This document shows, piece after piece, positions 43,125 through 52,000 of a DNA stretch of 64,000 nt. The stretch spans positions 1 to 64,000 of the forward strand of contig JAKSCG010000050.1 of assembly GCA_022360715.1 (NCBI GenBank), in the 5' to 3' direction. A model generated the notes under the pieces. It saw only the letters and a program-made list of their open reading frames with translations. It ran no database searches and was not told the origin of the DNA. Positions within the stretch are counted from its first letter, which is position 1; each line of letters starts with the position of its first letter. The translations under genes and the position numbers were made by a program. This stretch comes from Halanaerobiales bacterium (GTDB lineage Bacteria; Bacillota; Halanaerobiia; Halanaerobiales; DTU029).

Positions 43125-44836
43125 CTTTTTTCCTCTCCTTCGCTCAGACGATAAAGGCAGCTAGGCTGTTTACTTCCTTTCAATTCAACCCTTTCTTCTC
43201 GCCAGTTCATCTTTTTTAGTTTACTGTTTAAACCGCGGTAGGTCTCTTCACCAATAATTATTTCACCTGGGCCGGCTATCTCAACAAAGCGAAAGGCTTT
43301 ATTTACCGTATCGCCAATAGCCGTATACTCCATCCTCCGCTCAGTCCCCAGATTACCCACCACTACCGGCCCTGTATTTATCGCAATTCCAATTTTGAAA
43401 GGTAATACTAACTCCCTGATCTTTAAAGCGGCTTTCAGACTCTGTTCCCGGTGTTCGGGAAGAGAAAGGGGAGCTCCGAACACAGCCATCAAGCCATCGC
43501 CCAGATATTTATCCAGTGTACCTTTATGTTGGAAAATCACCGCGGTTAGCAGTTCAAAGGTTGCATTTAATTCACGGACAACTATCTCAGTGCTTTCATT
43601 CTCCGCATAGGCTGTAAAACCGCGAATATCCAATAAAAAAACACTTAGTTCAATCCTCTCTCCCCCCAGTTCGAGGGCAGACTTACGGGTAATTAATTGC
43701 TGCATTACGTCATCAGAGATATACCGTCCGAAGATATTGATTATTCTCCTTCTTTCCCTTTCACTGCTTCGATACCAGTACAATAAACTAATCGTAAAAA
43801 GAACGGCTCCGGCAATTACCGGGGTAACATAGGGTAAAATGTAATTATAGCTATAAAAAAGATAAATACTGAAGACTATATAAATGAACAAAATAAATCC
43901 GACCATTTTACCGGAAATCCGCGGCGGATAGTTCAAAATCACTTCAGTAAGAGCCAACAAGATTAACAGGATTATTAACAAATTAAGTCTCCCCGGCAGT
44001 TGCCTGAGGAAATTTCTATGGATGATATTATATAAAGCCTGTCCGTGCAATTCAACCCCGCTCATATAACCATAACGGGAAAAAGGAGTCATATACCGGT
44101 CGCCGAGACCGCTGATATCAGTACCGAGCAGGACAATCTTATTTTCAAAAAAACCCGGGAGATAATTACCGGCCAATAGATCGAGTAATGAAATATAGGG
44201 AACTGTCCCGGGAGGGCCGATAAAATTCAACCAAAGATTTTTTTCTTTTAATTCGGCTACTCCGATCCCGGCTCGGCTGGCAAGTTGATAACTGAAAGCG
44301 GGAAATTCCTCTCCTGTTTTAAAGTAAAGGGGGAGTTGGCGAATAATACCATCCCGCCCGGGAATAAAATTAATATGACCTAGAAAAACCTGCTCACTGT
44401 AAAGCAAAATCGGTTTCCTGATATCTATTACTTCTATTTCCTGATAATTAATACCCCGGATCATTTTCAAGTTAAATTCGACCGGAAGTACGATGTTATG
44501 ATAGCGGGATAAGGCCTCAGCTAATTTGTTATCTTCAAAAATGTCCCGGGACTCAGCAAAGATTATATCAACCCCGATCGCTTTGACCCCTTCGTCCTCC
44601 AGCATTCGGATTACCCGGGCATAAACTCCTCTTGGCAGAGGCCATTGCCCTAGCTGACTTAAAGCATCGTCATCGACCTTAATATTTATTATTTCGCTAA
44701 CCTGTGTCGGTGCGAACACATAGCGGAACAACTGCAGTAAATCAATCAATTTATTCTCCAGAAAAATAAACAGATTGAAGTAATACAAGATAAGTATCGT
44801 CAATATAACTAACAAAAGCAATAATCTTTTCCCCAT
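43121..44836 (-). CDS. CHASE2-domain class III adenylate cyclase
   Basis: About 571 residues. After a first membrane helix comes an extracytoplasmic CHASE2 sensor (about 35-285, including GVKAIGVDIIFAES and LLGTDISGLGDRYMTP), then three membrane helices (about 290-355) and a catalytic domain. The metal Asp residues are in LLDIRGFT and GDGLMAVFGAP. DKYLGDG supplies the adenine-selecting Lys and AIGDTVNKAFRF the Asp and the transition-state Asn/Arg, so the product should be cAMP. The ATG at 44836 is used, with GGGGAAG upstream; a GTG two codons earlier is possible. It heads an operon with FecR, CRP and an acidic exported protein. Confidence 0.93.
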   Translation of the reverse strand: MGKRLLLLLVILTILILYYFNLFIFLENKLIDLLQLFRYVFAPTQVSEIINIKVDDDALSQLGQWPLPRGVYARVIRMLEDEGVKAIGVDIIFAESRDIFEDNKLAEALSRYHNIVLPVEFNLKMIRGINYQEIEVIDIRKPILLYSEQVFLGHINFIPGRDGIIRQLPLYFKTGEEFPAFSYQLASRAGIGVAELKEKNLWLNFIGPPGTVPYISLLDLLAGNYLPGFFENKIVLLGTDISGLGDRYMTPFSRYGYMSGVELHGQALYNIIHRNFLRQLPGRLNLLIILLILLALTEVILNYPPRISGKMVGFILFIYIVFSIYLFYSYNYILPYVTPVIAGAVLFTISLLYWYRSSERERRRIINIFGRYISDDVMQQLITRKSALELGGERIELSVFLLDIRGFTAYAENESTEIVVRELNATFELLTAVIFQHKGTLDKYLGDGLMAVFGAPLSLPEHREQSLKAALKIRELVLPFKIGIAINTGPVVVGNLGTERRMEYTAIGDTVNKAFRFVEIAGPGEIIIGEETYRGLNSKLKKMNWREERVELKGSKQPSCLYRLSEGEEKR

Positions 44837-44855
44837 CGACACTTCCCCTGATTAA

Positions 44856-44884
44856 AGTATACCATCCCCTAAAGCCCTGTTCAA
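44856..44884 (-). promoter_or_regulatory. Sigma-A promoter of the cAMP operon
   Basis: On the minus strand TTGAAC and TATACT are 17 bases apart. The predicted leader is only about 13 bases, just enough for the ribosome binding site. Confidence 0.75.
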
Positions 44885-44956
44885 GCTATCAAATTTCATT
44901 CGATGTCGTTCTTTTTACCTAAATTTAAAATCTAATTAAAAAAACGGATAGGCTTT

Positions 44957-45559
44957 TTATTCAATAAGAAGTTCATGCCCTAATTCCCGAATGAACCCGT
45001 CAATAAATTCTATTTTCTTTTGATAATACCTTTTCCCGGTCGCTGTCTTTAACTGCTGCTGCTTCTCCTTTATCTCTAAAGTAAATCTTTTTATCCGATG
45101 ATATGCCTTTAAATAGCTTGGTTGATCTTCATAAGCGGAGGCCATGGCATCCCATATTATACTAATAGCTCCAACTTCGTCTAATAAATCCGCATCCATT
45201 ACAATATAATTTTCCATTGCTAAGGATTTCTCAACATCTCTTAAGCAATGATGTTCAATCGCTTCTAGAACCCTTTTGGTCTTTGAATTATCATAATTTA
45301 TTTTATTTAAATAATCCCGGGCAATTCTTTTGCTTATAATGTTATGACTGACCTTTTCATCCCAACCGACATCATGAAAAATACATGCAATTTTTATAAT
45401 TTCTAAATTTCCGCCTTCAATTTTCTGAATTCTTTCAGCCCATTTTTTAACTCTTAAAGTATGCTTGTACCTATTCCTAAACGGATATTTATTTGCTCTC
45501 TCACTGTTTTCAAATTTTTCTTTCACGTATTTGAGCATTGCTTGGTAATTTATTGCCAT
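44957..45559 (-). CDS. HD-domain phosphohydrolase
   Basis: 200 residues starting at MAINYQAMLKYVKEKF, with GGGAGG seven bases upstream. The metal-binding residues are His in KHTLRVKKW, HD in ACIFHDVGWDE, His in EAIEHHCL and Asp in DADLLDEVGAI. This is the pattern of small HD hydrolases acting on nucleotides or nucleic-acid ends. The substrate is unknown. It lies 114 bases upstream of the cyclase gene on the same strand; a role in cyclic nucleotide turnover is possible but unproven. Confidence 0.85.
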   Translation of the reverse strand: MAINYQAMLKYVKEKFENSERANKYPFRNRYKHTLRVKKWAERIQKIEGGNLEIIKIACIFHDVGWDEKVSHNIISKRIARDYLNKINYDNSKTKRVLEAIEHHCLRDVEKSLAMENYIVMDADLLDEVGAISIIWDAMASAYEDQPSYLKAYHRIKRFTLEIKEKQQQLKTATGKRYYQKKIEFIDGFIRELGHELLIE

Positions 45560-45659
45560 ATTATTTCCTCCCTTCACAATACCGGCATAGCTATTTTCTT
45601 GGCTTATATTACTTCTTGTTTATTTTATAAATCCCTTTATATCTTTCCTAATCCCTCAG

Positions 45660-46925
45660 TTAAGAACCATGTCCACCAATAGTGGTTCTCATCCTGTTCA
45701 AAATACTACCTGATTTCAAGCTCCTCCCGTAAAAAAGGGCTTGATGACCATATTTGTCCTGTAAAAGATCTTTTGTTTGATTAACTTTTGCTTCAGGCAA
45801 AGAATTATTGAACAGGCTATAGTGGATGGAAGCATCAGCAAGCAGATTACTTAAGGCCAGATTAACCCGTCTGACGATTTGCCCTTGATAATTTTCGGCC
45901 AAAAGTTCCAGTGAAGTTCGATATAGAACAAAAGGGGAATTAGTATAATTGCTCAAAGTACGTTGCGCATAGAATCCCTTACTCTCTTGAGCATGACTGT
46001 AACCTATGCCCAGACTGACTGTTTTTCCGGCCAGCCCGTTTTTGCGAACCCGATGACTGACTTCATCACATAATTCAAAAATTACGGTTTTAATTTCTTC
46101 TTCTTTCCCATAATCCCTCAGCAAGGTTATCCCCCTGGAAATACTCTTGGCCTGATCATTATGCTCATTCCCCCCCGGTTTTGACAGATCGATTCCCCAG
46201 GCATGATAATAAAGTTGATTACCGATAATCCCAAAATTTTTTTCCAGATATTCCAAAGGAAGATGAGCCAGTTGGCCGACCGTTCGGACACCAATTCGTT
46301 TAAAACGCTTGGCCAGTCTGCGACCAATCCCCCAGCAGTCAATCAATTTAACCGGCCATAGTTTTTCCGGTACATCGTGATAAGTCCACTCAGCCAATCC
46401 TTTTTTCTTTCCTTCGATGTCCATAGCGACCTTGGCCAGAAACATGTTCGGAGCCAGACCCATGCTTGACGGTAAACCAAATTTTTGGACCAACCCTTTT
46501 TTTATCTGCAAGGCCGTTTGGCCGGGATTCCCGAAAAGACGTTCAGTACCGTCAAGTTGAAGCCAGGATTCATCAATAGAGTAAACATAGATGGCAGTTA
46601 ACGGAACAAAGTTATTAAAAAAACGAGTAATCGCCACCGATCTTTCCAGATAAAGCCCCATTCGGGCATCTATTATTTTGATCTCCGGCACCGGTGGGAT
46701 TTCATACAACCTGCTCCCTGTTTTAATTCCGTATTTTCCTTTTAGAGTTGGTGAAGCAGCCAGCACCACCGAACCGGTTCTGCTTTGATCACCGACCACG
46801 GCCAGACAGACCTTAAGGGGATCAAAACCTCGGGACACTGCTTCAATACTGGCAAAGAAAGATTTCATATCAATACAAAGAATATGGTTGTGGGGAAATT
46901 GTTGATAATTAACCGGAGTCTCCAT
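45660..46925 (-). CDS. Y-family DNA polymerase (UvrX/YqjW-like)
   Basis: 421 residues. Catalytic metal residues are in CIDMKSFFASIEA and YSIDESWLQLDG. PNMFLAKVAMDIEGKK, WGIGRRLAKRFKRIG and the little-finger region follow. The combination resembles UvrX/YqjW translesion polymerases rather than DinB. The start ATG (46925) has GAGGAGGGG upstream. A weak LexA-like site lies just before it. Confidence 0.9.
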   Translation of the reverse strand: METPVNYQQFPHNHILCIDMKSFFASIEAVSRGFDPLKVCLAVVGDQSRTGSVVLAASPTLKGKYGIKTGSRLYEIPPVPEIKIIDARMGLYLERSVAITRFFNNFVPLTAIYVYSIDESWLQLDGTERLFGNPGQTALQIKKGLVQKFGLPSSMGLAPNMFLAKVAMDIEGKKKGLAEWTYHDVPEKLWPVKLIDCWGIGRRLAKRFKRIGVRTVGQLAHLPLEYLEKNFGIIGNQLYYHAWGIDLSKPGGNEHNDQAKSISRGITLLRDYGKEEEIKTVIFELCDEVSHRVRKNGLAGKTVSLGIGYSHAQESKGFYAQRTLSNYTNSPFVLYRTSLELLAENYQGQIVRRVNLALSNLLADASIHYSLFNNSLPEAKVNQTKDLLQDKYGHQALFYGRSLKSGSILNRMRTTIGGHGS

Positions 46926-46942
46926 AACTCCCCTCCTCAAAA

Positions 46943-46956
46943 CGAACAATTGTATG
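46943..46956 (-). promoter_or_regulatory. Weak LexA/SOS-box-like site upstream of the Y-family polymerase
   Basis: CGAACAATTGTATG on the plus strand matches the Firmicute SOS box CGAAC-N4-GTTCG at eight of ten positions. The second half-site is poor. Confidence 0.25.
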
Positions 46957-47035
46957 TTTATTTAAATATCTTACTATACATAACGGTATGATTCAAGAGG
47001 GAAATTATTCCATGCCAATATCGTAATAATTTAGG

Positions 47036-47064
47036 GCATATTAAGGGCCGATTTAAAATACTAT
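47036..47064 (+). promoter_or_regulatory. Candidate sigma-E promoter of ylbJ
   Basis: GCATATT and AATACTAT are separated by 14 bases and match the sigma-E consensus at all core -35 positions and six of eight -10 positions. The predicted transcript begins about 25 bases before the ylbJ start. ylbJ is a sigma-E gene in B. subtilis. Confidence 0.55.
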
Positions 47065-47096
47065 TTAAATATAGCAGCAAATAGGGGGTAATTAAA

Positions 47097-48317
47097 ATGA
47101 GCTTTAACCAACAGGAGCGAAAAATTATTATTACAGCAATTATAGCTGTTTTAACAACCATACTGGTAATCATTTTTTCCGAAGAGGCCTTTAATGCCGC
47201 ACTGGAAGGGTTAAAAGTCTGGTGGGATATTGTCTTCCCGTCTTTACTGCCTTTTTTCATTATCGCAGAAATACTGATGGGACTAGGTGTCGTTCATTTC
47301 ATGGGGGCTTTATTAGAGCCGCTAATGCGTCCTTTATTTAGGGTTCCGGGGGTCGGTGCCTTCGCCATGGCAATGGGCCTGGCCTCCGGCTATCCAATTG
47401 GCGCCAAAATAACGGCTAGTTTACGTCGAAAAAACCTCTGTAATAAGGTTGAGGGTGAAAGATTAGTTTCTTTTACTAATACCGCCGATCCGCTCTTTAT
47501 GATCGGGGCGGTAGCGGTCGGAATGTTTCACCGGGCCGATCTGGGCATAATTATTGCCGCCGCTCATTATATCTCCAGCCTGATCCTCGGTTTTATTTTG
47601 CGATTTTATAAAGGGGACAGCCGGGAAAGTAGGGTTATGGAAAAAAGATACAAGCAAAACATATTTTTTTATGCCCTGACCGAACTAATCGAAGCCAGAA
47701 AAAATGACGGTCGTTCACTGGGTGAACTGCTGGGAGATTCAATCAAAGAATCAATTAGCACCTTATTATTGGTCGGGGGATTCATTATCCTCTTCTCGGT
47801 AATCACCAGAATATTCATTGTGACCGGTTTTATTGGTATGATCAGCAACCTTTTACTCTATCTGTTAAGCCCCCTCGGTATTTCGCAAGCAATGGTCCTT
47901 CCGTTATTTAGCGGATTCTTTGAAATCACCAATGGAACTAATTTATCCAGTCAGGCCCAAGCCCCTTTACTCCACCAGGTAATGATTGCCAATGCAATAA
48001 TTGCCTGGAGCGGATTATCGGTGCATGCTCAGGTGGCTACTATGCTTAATGGTACTGACATCAAATTAAAACCCTATATCTTTGCCCGAATATTACATAG
48101 TATTTTAGCTGCCGGCATTACAGTCCTGCTTTTTATCCCATATTCCCAAAAGATCGAACCTACTTTTATGCCGTTATTGGAAAGTTTTGACCTCCAACAT
48201 GGAATCTTATTTACATTTATTATTTTCTTATCGATCCTGGCACTAACCCTCTTTCTATCAATGACGATTTATCTATTTAGCAAAATAAAGATTATCTTTT
48301 TCCATTTCCGCCGTTAG
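47097..48317 (+). CDS. ylbJ: Sporulation integral membrane protein YlbJ
   Basis: 406 residues with about eight membrane helices and nucleoside-transporter-like gate motifs: VFPSLLPFFIIAEILM, MGLASGYPIGAKI, NTADPLFMIGAVAVGMF, LFSGFFEITNG and AWSGLSVHAQV. In B. subtilis the protein is needed for spore cortex formation. The start ATG has AGGGGG upstream. It is divergent from the Y-family polymerase, convergent with arsR, and inverted relative to the other ylb genes. Confidence 0.93.
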   Translation: MSFNQQERKIIITAIIAVLTTILVIIFSEEAFNAALEGLKVWWDIVFPSLLPFFIIAEILMGLGVVHFMGALLEPLMRPLFRVPGVGAFAMAMGLASGYPIGAKITASLRRKNLCNKVEGERLVSFTNTADPLFMIGAVAVGMFHRADLGIIIAAAHYISSLILGFILRFYKGDSRESRVMEKRYKQNIFFYALTELIEARKNDGRSLGELLGDSIKESISTLLLVGGFIILFSVITRIFIVTGFIGMISNLLLYLLSPLGISQAMVLPLFSGFFEITNGTNLSSQAQAPLLHQVMIANAIIAWSGLSVHAQVATMLNGTDIKLKPYIFARILHSILAAGITVLLFIPYSQKIEPTFMPLLESFDLQHGILFTFIIFLSILALTLFLSMTIYLFSKIKIIFFHFRR

Positions 48318-48387
48318 TTTTACAAATAACAAAAATATATAAATATCATGTATATTTAAAATTAAACTTGCTGATAATATCAATAGA

Positions 48388-48443
48388 ACCAACCTTGATT
48401 CTTTAGAGAAATAATTAATCTCGGAAACAAGGTTGGTTTTTTG
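48388..48443 (+). terminator. Terminator of ylbJ, overlapping the end of arsR
   Basis: AACCAACCTTG and CAAGGTTGGTT form an 11-bp stem, followed by TTTTTT. The 3' arm lies in the last codons of the convergent arsR gene. Confidence 0.8.
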
Positions 48444-48696
48444 ATCGGTAAAAATCAAGCACCCAGTTTAAAATTTCCTGTAAGACACTAGTATTTAAGG
48501 AATATAGAATATACTGACCCTTTCTTTCTTTTTCCACCAGTCCGGACTGATATAAAATATTGAGGTGATGGGTGATACTTGGTTTAGTTATGGTAAACCC
48601 GGCAGCAATCTCGCCGGCAGTAAGCTCCCTTTCTTTCAGCATCTCCAGGATCTTTCTCCTGTTTTGATCGGATATCGCATGAAACAATTTGTCCAT
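48415..48696 (-). CDS. ArsR-family winged-helix repressor (SdpR-like)
   Basis: 93 residues. AISDQNRRKILEMLKERELTAGEIAAGF and the recognition helix KPSITHHLNILYQSGLVEKERKGQYILYSL match SdpR-type autorepressors more closely than metal sensors; no metal-binding cysteine pair is present. It lies two bases downstream of coaD and is probably co-transcribed. No sdpI-type immunity gene is adjacent. What signal it senses is unclear. Confidence 0.88.
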   Translation of the reverse strand: MDKLFHAISDQNRRKILEMLKERELTAGEIAAGFTITKPSITHHLNILYQSGLVEKERKGQYILYSLNTSVLQEILNWVLDFYRSKNQPCFRD

Positions 48697-48698
48697 TA

Positions 48699-49184
48699 CT
48701 ATCCAACACCATATTTCTTTTGTAAGGCAGCTTTAACCGAATCTGATACCAGTTCTTCAATATTTCCGCCAAACTGTGCAACTTCTTTGACCACACTTGA
48801 ACTTAAATAAGCATATTTAGTATCGGTCATAAAGAAAATAGTCTCTACTTCTCCGTCCAACTGTTTATTCAAAGAGGCCATTTGAAATTCACCCTCAAAA
48901 TCAGAGATAGCCCTTAAACCCCTGATGATCGCAATTGCTTCCCTTGATTTGACATAATCAATCGTTAAACCGGTAAAATAATCAATACTCACTCCGTCCA
49001 GCCCTTTGGTTACTTCTTTTAACAGTTCGACCCGTTCTTCCATCGAAAAAAGGGGTTTTTTCTGCGGGTTATGGAAAACCGCTACAATTACCTGTTCAAA
49101 AACCTGTGCAGCACGTTTAATAATATCCAGATGACCATTGGTTACCGGATCAAAACTACCGGGATAGACTACAATCCGATTCAT
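48699..49184 (-). CDS. coaD: Phosphopantetheine adenylyltransferase
   Basis: The fourth step of coenzyme A synthesis. The N-terminus [22 protein letters not shown] carries the TxGH nucleotide site; [18 protein letters not shown] and [15 protein letters not shown] follow. 161 residues with the start at 49184, fixed by a GGAGAGGAG upstream; the longer frame reads back through rsmD. It follows rsmD with one base between, as in B. subtilis. Confidence 0.96.
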   Translation of the reverse strand: MNRIVVYPGSFDPVTNGHLDIIKRAAQVFEQVIVAVFHNPQKKPLFSMEERVELLKEVTKGLDGVSIDYFTGLTIDYVKSREAIAIIRGLRAISDFEGEFQMASLNKQLDGEVETIFFMTDTKYAYLSSSVVKEVAQFGGNIEELVSDSVKAALQKKYGVG

Positions 49185-49185
49185 G

Positions 49186-49737
49186 TTAGTTTTCTCCTCT
49201 CCTACATTGCAAAATAACGATCTTTGTATCGCCGTATTCCCGCTCACGGATCATGGCCAGTCCGTTGAACTTTCCAACCATTTCTCCTTGACCTAACTCA
49301 GCAACAATAATACCGTTTTTATCCAGCAACCCCCTTTCCTCAATAAGCGAAATGGTTGGACTGACCATACCGGCACCATAAGGGGGGTCCAGCAATATCA
49401 AATTATATTGTTGAGCAGTATTCCTTAAAAAATCAAAAACATCCTTTTTTATAACCCTGGCCATATCCTCAAAATTACAGAGAGCAATATTTTCTTTAAT
49501 CACCCGGATATTACGATAGTCCTTTTCCACAAAATCGATCCATTTTGCTCCCCGGCTAATCGCTTCCAGGCCCAGTGTGCCAAAACCGGCAAATAAATCC
49601 AGTCCTGCTGCCCCCGGGAGATAGGAAACGATCATATTAAAGATCGACTCCTTAATTCGATCAAGGGTCGGCCGAGTAGAAGTACCTTTGGCCGACTTGA
49701 GCTTTCGTCCACCGGCCAGACCGGCAATAATCCTCAT
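49186..49737 (-). CDS. rsmD: 16S rRNA (guanine966-N2)-methyltransferase
   Basis: 183 residues. [27 protein letters not shown], the SAM-binding [18 protein letters not shown] and the catalytic LDPPYG are complete. It modifies G966 of 16S rRNA. It forms a unit with coaD and arsR. Confidence 0.95.
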   Translation of the reverse strand: MRIIAGLAGGRKLKSAKGTSTRPTLDRIKESIFNMIVSYLPGAAGLDLFAGFGTLGLEAISRGAKWIDFVEKDYRNIRVIKENIALCNFEDMARVIKKDVFDFLRNTAQQYNLILLDPPYGAGMVSPTISLIEERGLLDKNGIIVAELGQGEMVGKFNGLAMIREREYGDTKIVILQCRRGEN

Positions 49738-49835
49738 TATTTCTTCCCTTTCTCTTTTTGCTTAAATTTGATAATTTTTTATTTTATTATCAGCTTTTAA
49801 TGTATATTTTATTAGAATCAAGTTATACTAATAAT

Positions 49836-49955
49836 TAGTTCCGTTAGGAGATGAGGATTTAAATCAGGAGTAAGTGTTAAGTCCTCCCCATTTAAAACTC
49901 TTCCTCCAATTTCTCCTCTCCCATAAGAGCCGGCCCAGCCGGCTTCTTTTTTTAT
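49836..49955 (+). ncRNA. Candidate structured small RNA with its own terminator
   Basis: The 214-base gap between recG and rsmD holds no reading frame but has a plus-strand unit: a TATACT -10 (49824-49829), about 90 bases of complementary G-rich and C-rich segments, and a terminator (AGCCGGC-CCA-GCCGGCT, then TTCTTTTTTT). AGGAGA (49846), GAGGA (49853) and TTTAAAT (49858) pair in order with TCTCCT (49912), TCCTC (49902) and ATTTAAA (49890). Unpaired CU-rich stretches could act as anti-Shine-Dalgarno regions. No -35 is clear. The name of any family is unknown to me. Confidence 0.5.
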
Positions 49956-52000
49956 ATTTTAAATTCTAATTCCGTGATCCGCTCCCATAATAATTGATAT
50001 TCTTCTTGTCGGTTATGCCGGGAAAGCAATACCTCTGCTTCTTGCCGTGAATAACTAATCAGTTTCTGATCTTTAATTAGGTTAGCCACCTTCAAGTCAG
50101 GGAGCCCATGCTGTTTTGTCCCAAAAAATTCTCCGGGTCCTCTCAGTTTCAAATCCTCTTCGGCTATTTGAAATCCATCACTGGATTGGGTCATAACCCG
50201 TAAACGCTGCCTACCTTCTTCCGTACCGGGATTACCGATTAAGATACAGTAGGATTGATTCTTCCCACGTCCTACCCTTCCCCGTAGTTGATGAAGTTGA
50301 GCCAGGCCAAAACGTTCAGCATTTTCAATTACCATAACTGAAGCATTAGCAACATCAAGCCCAACTTCCACTACAGTTGTTGAAACCAGCAAATTAAGCT
50401 CTCCCGACCTGAATCGATCCATAACACCCTTTTTCTCCTCGGCCGAAAGCTTACTATGTAACAACCCTAACTGGAAATCAGCGAAGGTTTTTGTTAAAAC
50501 CTCCATTTTTTCAATTGCCGAAATAGCCTTAACTTCTTCCGAAGGCTCAATTAAAGGACAAACCACATATACCTGTTCACCATTAATCAGCTTTTCCCGG
50601 ACAAATCGGTAAATCCCTGAGCTGGCTTCTTGATTACGCCAGGTAGTTATAATCGGTTTGCGACCAGGCGGAAGCCGGTCAATAACTGATAAATCCAAAT
50701 CACCATAAAGGGTTAAAGCCAGTGTACGGGGAATCGGAGTAGCAGTCATTACCAGTAAATCAGGATTTTCACCCTTATTGACTAGCTGGAAGCGTTGCTC
50801 AACACCAAAGCGGTGCTGTTCATCGATCACCACCAACCCAAGACGATGATAATTAATCTTTTCCTGAAAAAGGGCGTGGGTACCAATAATTAAATCAGTT
50901 TTATTTGTCGAGATGCTCTCTTCCACTTCTTTCCGTTCAACCGGATTTAAACTACCAGTAATTAACGATACATTAAAACCCAGTCGGCCCAACAAATCTT
51001 TAAGTTTGATATAATGCTGTTCGGCCAATATTTCGGTAGGGGCCATAAAAACTCCCTGAAAATTATTAGCCATAGTTTCAATTAAGGCCAAAGTGGCTAT
51101 AATCGTTTTACCTGAACCGACATCACCCTGTAATAGCCTCTGCATGGGAATAGCTCTTTCCATATCACCTTTAATCTCCTGCCAGACAACCTGTTGGGCA
51201 GGTGTTAACTCAAAAGACAATGATGATAAAAAATTCGGCAGGACCTTTCCCGGCTCATGGTGTTTAATTCCTTTTTTTTCCAGAATGCCCTTCTTCCTTT
51301 TTAAAATAAGTAACTGTAACAACAGTAACTCTTCAAAAGCCAGCCTTGTCCTGGCTTTAACATAGTGTTGACGGTTCTCGGGGAAATGCATTCCCTCAAT
51401 ACTATCCGCTAAACTGAGCAAGTGGTACTTTTCTTTTAACAACGGCGGCAAAACATCAGGCAAATGATGGAGATAATCCCGCAGGGCATTATAGATTACT
51501 TGGCGCAGTCTTTGCTGGGTAATACCGCTGGTCAAGGAGTAAATTGGCACAACCCGTCCCGTATGAATATTATCACCGGCATCGACTTCTTCAAAAACAG
51601 GATTATTGATCTCTTTTTGATTAAACCGCCACCTTTTTTCGTTCAACTTTCCACTAAAGATATATACTTTATCTTTTTCAAACTGCTTCTTTAAAAAAGG
51701 TTGATTAAACCAAACACCACTTAAGAGATCAGTTTGATCAGATATAGTTACCCGTAAAATAGATAATCCCCGCCTGGGTTTACTCTCAGTAATCCTGATA
51801 ACCTTACCCTGAACCGTAACTTCATTACCGTCCGGTCTAAGCTGTTGAATCGGCAATAAATTACTCCTGTCCTGGTAATCGCGGGGAAAATAATATAATA
51901 AGTCCTCGACAGACTCAATATTTAATTTAGTCAGGGTATCGGCCAATCGCGGGCCAACCCCTTTGATAAATTGTATACTGCTGGGTAATTCTTTTTTCAT
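49952..52000 (-). CDS. recG: ATP-dependent DNA helicase RecG
   Basis: 682 residues. A wedge/OB domain (about 60-160) is followed by helicase motifs GDVGSGKT, DEQH (VIDEQHRFG), TATPIPRTLAL, and the C-terminal motifs VVEVGLDVANASVM and QLRGRVGRG. It remodels stalled forks and Holliday junctions. It overlaps the degV-type gene by four bases. Confidence 0.97.
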   Translation of the reverse strand: MKKELPSSIQFIKGVGPRLADTLTKLNIESVEDLLYYFPRDYQDRSNLLPIQQLRPDGNEVTVQGKVIRITESKPRRGLSILRVTISDQTDLLSGVWFNQPFLKKQFEKDKVYIFSGKLNEKRWRFNQKEINNPVFEEVDAGDNIHTGRVVPIYSLTSGITQQRLRQVIYNALRDYLHHLPDVLPPLLKEKYHLLSLADSIEGMHFPENRQHYVKARTRLAFEELLLLQLLILKRKKGILEKKGIKHHEPGKVLPNFLSSLSFELTPAQQVVWQEIKGDMERAIPMQRLLQGDVGSGKTIIATLALIETMANNFQGVFMAPTEILAEQHYIKLKDLLGRLGFNVSLITGSLNPVERKEVEESISTNKTDLIIGTHALFQEKINYHRLGLVVIDEQHRFGVEQRFQLVNKGENPDLLVMTATPIPRTLALTLYGDLDLSVIDRLPPGRKPIITTWRNQEASSGIYRFVREKLINGEQVYVVCPLIEPSEEVKAISAIEKMEVLTKTFADFQLGLLHSKLSAEEKKGVMDRFRSGELNLLVSTTVVEVGLDVANASVMVIENAERFGLAQLHQLRGRVGRGKNQSYCILIGNPGTEEGRQRLRVMTQSSDGFQIAEEDLKLRGPGEFFGTKQHGLPDLKVANLIKDQKLISYSRQEAEVLLSRHNRQEEYQLLWERITELEFKI

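Noticed and set aside
49926-49955. Terminator of recG on the minus strand
   Set aside because: The T-run follows the stem only on the plus strand; on the minus strand the stem is followed by a purine-rich sequence.
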